Shown: one piece after another, positions 1 through 7,362 of the stretch
Layout: each line of letters opens with the position of its first letter
Numbering within the stretch: the stretch's first letter is position 1
NCBI GenBank assembly: GCA_028047635.1
Contig: JAOFXR010000006.1
Location: 29,855 to 93,854, forward strand
Length of the DNA stretch: 64,000 nucleotides
Direction: 5' to 3'
DNA from: Verrucomicrobiales bacterium
Lineage (GTDB): Bacteria > Verrucomicrobiota > Verrucomicrobiia > Verrucomicrobiales > DEV007
Position numbers and translations under genes: made by a program
Notes under the pieces: generated by a model
The model's database searches: none
What the model was told of the DNA's origin: nothing
The model's input: the letters and a program-made list of their open reading frames with translations, nothing else

Positions 1-1668
1 AGGTAGCCATAGCAATCCAGTCGTAAAAAAGCCCTCGTCGTCGCTTTGAAAATAGATATCCGAGGTTCCGGCCTGAAGATGCTTTTCTCCGTATCCGTCC
101 CAGTGAAAAGCCACGTTGTACTGGTATGGCCCCCAACCGGAGAGATGCTCCATGATATCAAACTCCATGCCACCACTAGTGGTCTGCTCTCTTTTCCATC
201 TCGGAGCGGTTGAAGGACCTCGATCCGGCATCATCCAAAACGCAGGCCAGAGCCCTGGCGCTTTAGGCAACTTCATCCTTGCCTCGAAATACCCGTAACG
301 TTGCGTCCACTTGCCAAAGGTATCGAGGAAGCCAGTCGTATACGCCTTTTCCCCGCCTTCAGGATCATCGTTATGCCTTGAACTCCGTTGCTCGAAACGA
401 AGGCGGGCGACTCCGTCAGAAACGGTAACATTTTTGCGACTGAATCCCGAGCGCTTATCCCAGTGATTGACCGCCCCGGTATTCCAGACGGACTCGTTGA
501 GGTCCGCCGCATCGAATTCCTCGCTCAACGTCTGAACCCAGTCGCCTTCCACAGGTGGTCGTTTTCCCACCCATTCCGGAAACGTCGCAGTCGCTACAAC
601 CGCTTCGATGCGACTGATCTCAAATAATTGAACCTCCCCCTTGCCCGGCAAGCCATGGAAACTGATCGCGGTGACTTTCTTACTTTGCCAGTCCGGTGCC
701 TCATGACCAATAGGTAATCTGCTCCCGTCTCCCGTTATTAGTGGCCGCCACGGAATCTGAGAGCCGAAGGGAATCTGAATCAATACTTTCTCGCCAGCCG
801 CAGCGTGAACTTCTTGACTTGCTCCATAGGAAGAGGTCAGACCATTATCGATATGAATCTGAGGCCAAATCGTATCCTGCCCTGTGTTGCCGAGCGCGAC
901 CTCCACAGCATTAGCATCGCTTAAATCCCACTTTGCTTGAAGGGCCCGGAATTTGGCAACCTGCCCTTCAGCAGTGAATTGAATCTTGAGCTTATCCCCG
1001 GACTCCGTCCCTGTGATCGAAGCGCCACCATATCCGGTAAGCTGTGAAGAAGATATTAATGGCAACTCTTTCGACAGCATCAGTCTATTTGCTGCCATCG
1101 CGCTCTCGCTAGTCATCCATGTCTCAGGCGTCTCATCGGGATCACCGAGCGCGCCAATCGATTTCACAACAAAACGCCGGCTTTGCTCAGCACCCGGAGC
1201 AAAGAACAACAACTGAGTCACCTCGGAACGATCCAACGCGAAAGAAGGTTTCATCCCATGCGAACGTCCAAAAAACACCACGACAGTTGACGTCTGCCCG
1301 GGCTGAAGCCTCACTGATTCAGTGCTCCACGGGGCGTCTCTCCAATGGCCTTGATTATCAATGCGCAGGGAAACTGGAATAGGATGATCTCCGGTATTTT
1401 GAATGACCGCTTCAATCCGGCTGAACCTCGAAAAGTCCCAGGCTTTTCCTGAGGAAGGCAAAACAATTGCGCCGGGTGAGCCCTTAAATCCCGCTGCCAA
1501 ATCAATCTGAAGTGATCCATCAGGAAGCCCTTCTGTCAGGACCTCGGTGCTGCTACTTCTAAAATGCTCTAACGATACACTCTCAACCGCAACCGCTTTG
1601 CTCATCACCGCAGCGCCGGCCAATGTCAGAAAAATCAATCGACAGAAAAAAGCAGCGGGAGAAAACAT
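1..1668 (-). CDS. GH16 family glycoside hydrolase, secreted (3' end beyond window)
   Basis: An uninterrupted frame of 556 codons runs from an ATG at 1668 off the left edge; it has no stop inside the window. I translated it by hand. It starts with a signal peptide (MFSPAAFFCRLIFLTLAGAA, then VMSKAVAVE). Two beta-sandwich-like segments follow (about residues 35-185 and 190-345). The GH16 domain begins near residue 370 (VQTLSEEFDAADLNESVWNT) and holds the catalytic signature MEFDIMEHL near residue 505, which matches the GH16 E-x-D-x-x-E pattern (nucleophile and acid/base Glu). The LWPAFWMMP strand just before it is also typical. GH16 enzymes cut beta-1,3 or beta-1,4 glucans or galactans (laminarin, agar, porphyran, carrageenan). 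The two N-terminal modules recall beta-agarases, but the substrate is inference. An in-frame ATG 51 bases upstream is possible; 1668 fits the signal peptide better. Confidence 0.88.
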   Translation of the reverse strand, partial: MFSPAAFFCRLIFLTLAGAAVMSKAVAVESVSLEHFRSSSTEVLTEGLPDGSLQIDLAAGFKGSPGAIVLPSSGKAWDFSRFSRIEAVIQNTGDHPIPVSLRIDNQGHWRDAPWSTESVRLQPGQTSTVVVFFGRSHGMKPSFALDRSEVTQLLFFAPGAEQSRRFVVKSIGALGDPDETPETWMTSESAMAANRLMLSKELPLISSSQLTGYGGASITGTESGDKLKIQFTAEGQVAKFRALQAKWDLSDANAVEVALGNTGQDTIWPQIHIDNGLTSSYGASQEVHAAAGEKVLIQIPFGSQIPWRPLITGDGSRLPIGHEAPDWQSKKVTAISFHGLPGKGEVQLFEISRIEAVVATATFPEWVGKRPPVEGDWVQTLSEEFDAADLNESVWNTGAVNHWDKRSGFSRKNVTVSDGVARLRFEQRSSRHNDDPEGGEKAYTTGFLDTFGKWTQRYGYFEARMKLPKAPGLWPAFWMMPDRGPSTAPRWKREQTTSGGMEFDIMEHLSGWGPYQYNVAFHWDGYGEKHLQAGTSDIYFQSDDEGFFTTGLLWLP

Positions 1669-1757
1669 CGCAAAGACCTGAGTTTGTGCGCTGCGATCTC
1701 CGGTCCATTTGCTTATCATACCGATTGATAGGTCACCTTACTCAAACACAATCTCAA

Positions 1758-2171
1758 TCAGAAATGAATGATATTCAGACACCCAGTCCTTTTGAATACT
1801 CCGCTATCCGTCGATAGCATCACTTCTCCCATGTCCGCCGCAATGCGCTTCAAATGTTCTGAGCGCTCACCTGCAAAGCGACTGTAGATCGTTTCGTCAA
1901 ACAACTCCAGCCAACGCTCAAAGCGTTCGCGGGTCATCTCCGTTTTCTCGCTGAGCGCCAAATGCGGATGCAGCGGGCTGCCGCGATAAGCGCCGCGCCT
2001 AAACAGAACAGTCTCCCAGAAGTCGACAATTTTGGGGATGTGAGAGGTCCAGTCGACTTTGGCAACCTCGTCAAAGACCGGGCCAATGAGCAAATCGTCC
2101 CTTACTCTCGAATAAAAATCGTTCACCAGAATCTCGAGTTCGGCGCGGCCCTCTATATCGGTCTTTTCCAT
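1758..2171 (-). CDS. Group III truncated haemoglobin
   Basis: The 137-residue product matches the group III (P-type) 2-on-2 truncated haemoglobin family in length and pattern: an N-terminal LVNDFYSRVRDD, then GPVFDEV, DWTSHIPKIVDFWETVLF, YRGSPLHPHLAL carrying the probable proximal His region, and a C-terminal RFERWLELFDETI. There is no signal peptide, so it is cytoplasmic. The family binds O2 or NO; some members are linked to nitrosative or oxygen stress, but the exact role of group III proteins is poorly known. It lies 89 bases upstream of the GH16 start and 90 bases downstream of the SGNH gene in the same direction, so it may be co-transcribed. It is the only obvious cytoplasmic redox protein among exported degradative enzymes. 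The last eight residues are not typical. Confidence 0.85.
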   Translation of the reverse strand: MEKTDIEGRAELEILVNDFYSRVRDDLLIGPVFDEVAKVDWTSHIPKIVDFWETVLFRRGAYRGSPLHPHLALSEKTEMTRERFERWLELFDETIYSRFAGERSEHLKRIAADMGEVMLSTDSGVFKRTGCLNIIHF

Positions 2172-2261
2172 TCAGCTGCACTCTCGGTCGATAAACCTGT
2201 ACGGCAAATATATCATCATCCTCCCTCAGGAACGCTTTATCACTCAATCAGGATATTCGCG

Positions 2262-3182
2262 CTATTGGGCCGACACCACCGCATGAGACGTTTTTCGAAG
2301 AAAGGCGGCATAGCCGGGATCCATCCCTTCAGGAACAAAGGCATTATCGAGAACCGATTCGCCAAACAGTTTCTCAAACCAAACGCAACCGAGCAGGTAT
2401 TCACCCGCTCGATTGGCGTGGTGACCATCCAGTTTGAGAAAGCACTCTTCGCCCTGCTTCTTCCAAAACCAGCCCGTATGCAGAGAATGGTCCTGATTAG
2501 GAAGGAGCGGCGACTTTGCCGCTTTGAAGTCAAATGCGGTCTCCGGCTTGTATCCCCATTTTGGATCCGTATCCGCGACAAACATCGCATCTCCGCTGGG
2601 AAGAATTCCAAGGTCCCATTTCTTCGCAAAGGTATGATAAGCCGCACGCACCTGCTCATACATCTCTTCATGGGTATGTGGCTCGACACCGTCATTCGCG
2701 GGAACAAAGCGAGGGTCGTCCAACCGGTAGGCCCAAATCTGATGCACGAGAATCGTCGCTTTCGGAGCACGCTCCTTTATGTAGTGATATAGGTTATCAG
2801 CGTAGGGCTGATAAGTCTTCAGATCATGACTCAAATAGCTCACCTGCTGCATTGTCACGAAATCCCACTCACGACTTCTGAGTAAATGATCAAGCGACTT
2901 TGTTCCCTTGAGATAAGGTGAGCCGTCTTTACTGGTCGGATCCTTTTCGTAAGCGGCAACGTGATTCCAATGCCTTTCGAAGGTACACCCTCCCAAATTG
3001 GCGCGCACCGCAATTAGCGGTCGGTTCGCCTCTTCCGCCAAAGCGGGAAGAAAATTGAGGGCGTTGTCGGCAAAGCTATTCCCCACCGTTAAAACGGACA
3101 CCGCCTCTGATTCTCCTCGCACATCAAATATAGATGCGGTTACGAGAGTAATACCTAACAGGATTCTGACGAGTCGATTCAT
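2262..3182 (-). CDS. DUF4886-like SGNH/GDSL hydrolase, secreted
   Basis: 306 residues with a signal peptide (MNRLVRILLGITLVTASIFD). The SGNH pattern is visible: block I TVGNSFADNALNF (Ser nucleophile in GNS, about residue 35), an oxyanion Gly in ANLGGCTF, a middle TMQQVSYLSHD, and block V DGHHANRAGEYLL near residue 260, which supplies the Asp and His. This arrangement matches PVC proteins labelled DUF4886 or SGNH hydrolase. Such enzymes are esterases, often carbohydrate deacetylases, so removal of acyl groups from a glycan is a reasonable inference. The start is an ATG at 3182; a sulfatase stop lies 54 bases upstream, so the two could share a transcript. The substrate cannot be told from sequence. 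Confidence 0.8.
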   Translation of the reverse strand: MNRLVRILLGITLVTASIFDVRGESEAVSVLTVGNSFADNALNFLPALAEEANRPLIAVRANLGGCTFERHWNHVAAYEKDPTSKDGSPYLKGTKSLDHLLRSREWDFVTMQQVSYLSHDLKTYQPYADNLYHYIKERAPKATILVHQIWAYRLDDPRFVPANDGVEPHTHEEMYEQVRAAYHTFAKKWDLGILPSGDAMFVADTDPKWGYKPETAFDFKAAKSPLLPNQDHSLHTGWFWKKQGEECFLKLDGHHANRAGEYLLGCVWFEKLFGESVLDNAFVPEGMDPGYAAFLRKTSHAVVSAQ

Positions 3183-3236
3183 TATCTAACCAGTGCCCAG
3201 CTCAACCCCGCCATCAAGTGTTTTATGCTCTCAGGC

Positions 3237-4616
3237 TCAACGAGCTGCCGCGGCATGGGATCGGTCGACCTCTTCCTCCCACTTGTCGAGCAAAGCACTG
3301 AGTTCACTGACGAGCGCTTCGTGTTGATCTACGAGATTAGTCGTTTCGCCACTGTCTGAATCCAAATCAAAAAGCGCCAGCCCACTTTCGGCAGACTCCG
3401 TCAACTTCCACTTCCCCCGCCTTACCGAACGCCCCTCTTCAAAGCCTTTTCGCCTCGGCCCTATTTTGCGCCGCCAGAAAAGCGTTCGCTCAACCTCTTC
3501 CCGCTCACCGGTGAGAGTCGGCAGCAAATCGATTCCATCGGCATCCTCCTGCACTGCGTCCTCTCCCGCAAGCCCGAGAAAAGTAGCCGTCCAATCCATC
3601 GTAATCCCCAACTGACCAGAGACGGCTCGCGGCTCGATTTTGCGAGGCCATCTCGCAATACAGGGAACCCGAATCCCTCCCTCCCAAAGTGAGGACTTGC
3701 CTCCCTGCAGAGGCGCATTTCGTGAGTAGGTGGAACCTCCGTTGTCTGAAGTAAACACCACGAGAGTCCGCTTTTTCAAATCAAGAGAATCGAGCAGTGC
3801 CAGAACCTCCCCTATTCCTTCATCCATTCGCTCAACCATCGCGATGTAAGTTTCGCGATCTCCTGTTTGCCATGACTTCTTCTTGGGCTCGACGAGCCTT
3901 TCCGCATCATCAGGCCCCTGCCACGGAAAGTGCGGTGCGGCATGAGAGAGATACAAAAAGAAGGGATGAGACTGATTTTTCTTAATAAATGCCAGAGCAT
4001 CGTTGGTGATCAAGTCAGTCGAATAGCCTTCCCGATCAATCGCTTCATTGCCAAACCAAAGATCAGGAACCCCGATGCGGTCCATGTGCTCAAAGTAATG
4101 ATGATTCCCCCCGAGAAGTCCGAAGAAATGATCAAAGCCCTGCTGAAGTGGCTGACGCCCGCGATCATATCCGACATGCCACTTCCCCGAGAGCCCTGTC
4201 ACGTAGCCGGCTGACTTGAGGCGATTTGCAAGCGTTTCGCCCGGAACCGGCAATCCACGCCCCAGTTCCTGATAAGTGAGTGCATTGTCCATTCCGAAGC
4301 GCTGCTGATATTGCCCTGTTAGAAAAGCCATTCGAGTAGGCGAGCAAACAGCACCATTGGCATAGAAATCGGTGAATCGCATTCCCTCCCTGGCGAGCTG
4401 ATCAAGATGAGGCGTCGAGATATCATCAGCCCCGTAGCAGCCGAGATCGCCGTAGCCAAGATCGTCCGCAAGGATGAATACGATGTTGGGAGGTTCGCTT
4501 TCGGCGGCGTGCAGCAGAAACGAGAAGCCGAATAGAGAAAAGCCAAATGCCAACGCTAAAAGACAATGGGAATACAGGGGCCGACACATGCGGAAAAAAA
4601 CGACTGACTCGGGCAT
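3237..4616 (-). CDS. Secreted sulfatase (arylsulfatase A type)
   Basis: 459 residues. An export signal (about residues 10-37) precedes PPNIVFILADDLGYGDLGCYG, where the two Asp of ADDLG bind the metal. The formylglycine site is CSPTR with Cys at residue 91. GKWHVGYD, the metal-site VFTSDNGG and a C-terminal KWKLTESAESGLALFDLDSD complete the alkaline-phosphatase-fold sulfatase plan. It hydrolyses sulfate esters, most likely on a polysaccharide or oligosaccharide in the periplasm. The substrate is unknown. An internal ATG at 4589 would give a more compact signal peptide (MCRPLYSHCLL); neither start has a clear Shine-Dalgarno. The gene is divergent from the plus-strand operon starting at 4776 across a 159-base shared promoter region. 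Confidence 0.93.
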   Translation of the reverse strand: MPESVVFFRMCRPLYSHCLLALAFGFSLFGFSFLLHAAESEPPNIVFILADDLGYGDLGCYGADDISTPHLDQLAREGMRFTDFYANGAVCSPTRMAFLTGQYQQRFGMDNALTYQELGRGLPVPGETLANRLKSAGYVTGLSGKWHVGYDRGRQPLQQGFDHFFGLLGGNHHYFEHMDRIGVPDLWFGNEAIDREGYSTDLITNDALAFIKKNQSHPFFLYLSHAAPHFPWQGPDDAERLVEPKKKSWQTGDRETYIAMVERMDEGIGEVLALLDSLDLKKRTLVVFTSDNGGSTYSRNAPLQGGKSSLWEGGIRVPCIARWPRKIEPRAVSGQLGITMDWTATFLGLAGEDAVQEDADGIDLLPTLTGEREEVERTLFWRRKIGPRRKGFEEGRSVRRGKWKLTESAESGLALFDLDSDSGETTNLVDQHEALVSELSALLDKWEEEVDRSHAAAAR

Positions 4617-4775
4617 TGCTCAAGCGCTTTGTCTCCCTAAGCGCGTCCATCAATCCAGTGACTCCTTCTTTGCCAATTAGAAATCAATCTAATAAGCTCG
4701 GCTACAGAATGCAGACTAAACACTCTATCGAGAGTGATCATCTGGAGCTGAGCCAAAACGTAAGATTCCTAACCT
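4617..4775. promoter_or_regulatory. Divergent intergenic region with an operator-like dyad
   Basis: This 159-base region separates the minus-strand sulfatase from the only plus-strand operon of the window, so both promoters should lie here. At 4721-4736 there is a perfect dyad, CACTCT-ATCG-AGAGTG, centred about 47 bases before the ATG at 4776. Its short loop and position suit either a regulator site or a small hairpin in the leader. I could not assign -35/-10 boxes with confidence. The role is inference from position and symmetry only. Confidence 0.4.
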
Positions 4776-5990
4776 ATGACTAACCAATTTTGCCGTTCCA
4801 TCCTGAAACTCGTTCTAATACCGATCTCATTGACTAATTTAGGGATCTCAGCCAAAGCAAGCGAATCGCCACATCCTGTGAGCAATCCCACGTCGCCACG
4901 CATGCTCGCTTGCGAGTCACTCCCGTCCGATCCCGGCGCGATCGATTTCAAAAACCTCCCTCGACTCCCTTCGCAGCATGCGGTGCTCAGCGACGTTCGC
5001 AACGAGGCTGGAACTAAGGTTCATCAACACGCCTACCTCGCCCATCACAAGGGTCGTTACTGGGCGATGTGGAGCGACGGCCCCGGCGGTCCGATCAAGA
5101 ATGTCAGCGCTGAGAAACATCGTAACGTCGTGCCCCATCACGATCTCGCCAATACGCGAGTGTCGTACGCTACCAGCAAAGATGGCGTTAACTGGAGCTC
5201 ACCAGGTGATCTTTCCGGGCCGCCACAAAAAGAGGGTTACGGATGGATTGCGCGTGGATTGTGGCAGCGTGACGGTGAATTACTGGCACTGGCCACTCAC
5301 TTCGACGCACCCGGTTACGCGGGAGACGGGCTCAGCCTCGAAGCATTCCGCTGGGATGACTCCGCTGGTAAATGGCAGCCTCACGGCCAGGTGCGAAATG
5401 ACTCAATGAACAATTTTCCACCCAAAAAACTGCCGGACAGTGATCAGTGGATGATGACCCGACGCGATGGAAAAAGACAGGTGTCTGTCATGATCGGTGG
5501 AGACAAAAGCTTCAATGACTGGAAAGTCCTTCCGATGGCGAGCTACAACGGCGACGGACGCCCCGAAGAGCCATACTGGTATGTGCTGCCGGATGGCAAA
5601 AACCTGGTCGGTCTGATTCGGGATAACGGACGCTCTGGACGTTTACTACGAACCTTTTCGACAGACAACGGACGGAGTTGGAGCGAAATCACCCGCACCG
5701 ATTTCCCCGACGCGACGAGCAAGTTTTACGTGCTCCGAACTTCACGAGGATACTACGCGCTCGTCTCGAATTCGAATCCCAAGCGCCGTGATCCGCTTAC
5801 CCTCGCGATCAGTACTGATGGACTTGTTTTCACCCATCTGTTTTTCCTCGTCGGAGGTCGCCATATCGATTATCCCCATCTCATCGAACACGACGGTCAT
5901 CTCATAGTCGCCTTTTCCGGTGCCAAGCAAACCATGGAAGTGCTGAAAATTTCGCTCGATGATATTGATGACGCTCTCAGCAAACCGTAA
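4776..5990 (+). CDS. Secreted BNR/sialidase-fold beta-propeller protein
   Basis: 404 residues with a signal peptide (MTNQFCRSILKLVLIPISLT). The rest is a six-bladed sialidase-like propeller: KGRYWAMWSDGPGG, SYATSKDGVNWSSPGDL, GYGWIARGLWQRDGE, RTFSTDNGRSWSEITRTDFPD and ALAISTDGLVF. At least two segments fit the Asp-box pattern S-x-D-x-G-x-x-W. Proteins like this are annotated as exo-alpha-sialidase or sialidase family protein, but the fold also serves other glycosidases and lyases, and I see no clear sialidase catalytic set. It is the first gene of a three-gene plus-strand operon; the sulfatase ATG lies 13 bases after its stop. The operon setting suggests attack on a sulfated acidic or deoxy sugar, which is inference. 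Confidence 0.8.
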   Translation: MTNQFCRSILKLVLIPISLTNLGISAKASESPHPVSNPTSPRMLACESLPSDPGAIDFKNLPRLPSQHAVLSDVRNEAGTKVHQHAYLAHHKGRYWAMWSDGPGGPIKNVSAEKHRNVVPHHDLANTRVSYATSKDGVNWSSPGDLSGPPQKEGYGWIARGLWQRDGELLALATHFDAPGYAGDGLSLEAFRWDDSAGKWQPHGQVRNDSMNNFPPKKLPDSDQWMMTRRDGKRQVSVMIGGDKSFNDWKVLPMASYNGDGRPEEPYWYVLPDGKNLVGLIRDNGRSGRLLRTFSTDNGRSWSEITRTDFPDATSKFYVLRTSRGYYALVSNSNPKRRDPLTLAISTDGLVFTHLFFLVGGRHIDYPHLIEHDGHLIVAFSGAKQTMEVLKISLDDIDDALSKP

Positions 5991-6003
5991 TTCTCAGCGA
6001 ACG

Positions 6004-7362
6004 ATGAGTCTCCGTATCCCTGCCCTTCTAGCCCTGCTCGCAGCAATTAGTATTTCTGCGAAGTCAGCGGATCAGCGACCCAACATCGTTTTGATCATGG
6101 CAGATGATCTCGGCTACGGTGATGTCGGGTGTTACGGATCAACGACGAGCCGCACCCCCAATATAGACAAGCTCGCAACCGGCGGACTGCGCCTCACCGA
6201 CTTCCATACGAATGGGCCAATGTGCTCGCCGACTCGGGCGGCAACGCTCACAGGAATGTATCAAAGTCGATTTGGCCGCCGCTTCGAAAGCGCTCTCAGC
6301 GGAGCAACCAAGGAAGCCGGTCTTCCACAGAAGGCACTGACGATTGCGGAGCTTCTTGGAAAAAACGGCTATGCCACGGGCATGTTTGGGAAGTGGCATC
6401 TCGGCTACGAGGAACCTTATCTTCCCACCCAACAGGGGTTCGACGAGTTCCGGGGACTGGTCTCCGGAGATGGCGATTTTCACACCCGTGTTGATCGCTC
6501 CGGCAACGCCGACTGGTGGGAGAACCAAGCACTCAGAGCAGAAAAAGAGGGCTACACGACCGACCTCATTACTCAAGACAGCATCGACTTTATTGAACGG
6601 CACTCCGAAGAGCCCTTCTTTCTCTACGTCCCGCATCTCGCGATTCACTTCCCATGGCAGGGTCCGGAAGACCCGCCTCACCGGGAAGTGGGAGCGAATT
6701 ACCTGAAAGACAAATGGGGAATCATTCCGGATCGAACAAACGTCAGCCCTCACGTCACCGCCATGATTGAGAGCCTCGATCAAAGCGTCGGAGAAATCGT
6801 TTCTGCATTACAGAAAGCCGGTCTATCAGAGAATACCCTCGTCATTTTCACTTCCGACAACGGAGGCTATCGGGACTACGCCGGAGGATTCAAAAACATT
6901 TCCAACATGGGTCCCCTGCGCGGGCAAAAAGCGACTCTTTACGAAGGGGGGCATCGTGTTCCCGCCATCTTTTCCTGGCCGGGAAAAATTGACCCTGCGG
7001 TCAATAATGAGCTCATCATGACGTTTGACCTCTTTTCCACCTTCGCTGAACTCGCCGGAATCCCCCCTACCACAACAAAAAATCTCGATGGACTCAATTT
7101 GACTAAGTTCCTCTTTTCCGGAGAATCCGTGGCCAACCGAACGATCTATTGGCGGATGCGAGCAGACAAGGCAGTTCGCCGGGGACCATGGAAACTCGTC
7201 CAACGAGGCAGACAGCCAGTTGAACTTTACCATCTCGAGAAAGACATCGGAGAAACTACCAATCTTGCCGGCGCCAAGCCCGACCTTGTCAAAGAACTCC
7301 TCGAAGGATTGGCCCAATGGGAATCTGAGGTGGATGAATCGGCCCACGCTTTTGAAAACTGA
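6004..7362 (+). CDS. Secreted sulfatase
   Basis: 452 residues from the ATG at 6004. A start 45 bases upstream is possible in frame, but it would overlap the previous gene and spoil the signal peptide MSLRIPALLALLAAISISAK. Key motifs are RPNIVLIMADDLGYGDVGCYG, the formylglycine site CSPTR (Cys 74), GKWHLGYEEPY, VIFTSDNGGY and the C-terminal RRGPWKLVQRGRQPVELYHL. The overall length is normal for the S1 arylsulfatase family. It releases sulfate from a sugar sulfate, with Ca2+ at the active site. It sits between the BNR protein and the sulfatase-sialidase fusion; its TGA stop directly abuts the next ATG, so translational coupling is likely. Confidence 0.93.
   Translation: MSLRIPALLALLAAISISAKSADQRPNIVLIMADDLGYGDVGCYGSTTSRTPNIDKLATGGLRLTDFHTNGPMCSPTRAATLTGMYQSRFGRRFESALSGATKEAGLPQKALTIAELLGKNGYATGMFGKWHLGYEEPYLPTQQGFDEFRGLVSGDGDFHTRVDRSGNADWWENQALRAEKEGYTTDLITQDSIDFIERHSEEPFFLYVPHLAIHFPWQGPEDPPHREVGANYLKDKWGIIPDRTNVSPHVTAMIESLDQSVGEIVSALQKAGLSENTLVIFTSDNGGYRDYAGGFKNISNMGPLRGQKATLYEGGHRVPAIFSWPGKIDPAVNNELIMTFDLFSTFAELAGIPPTTTKNLDGLNLTKFLFSGESVANRTIYWRMRADKAVRRGPWKLVQRGRQPVELYHLEKDIGETTNLAGAKPDLVKELLEGLAQWESEVDESAHAFEN

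Noticed and set aside
1962..2792. 276-codon plus-strand frame
   Set aside because: Lies opposite the truncated haemoglobin and SGNH genes, has no recognisable family or leader, and reads like the complement of real coding DNA.
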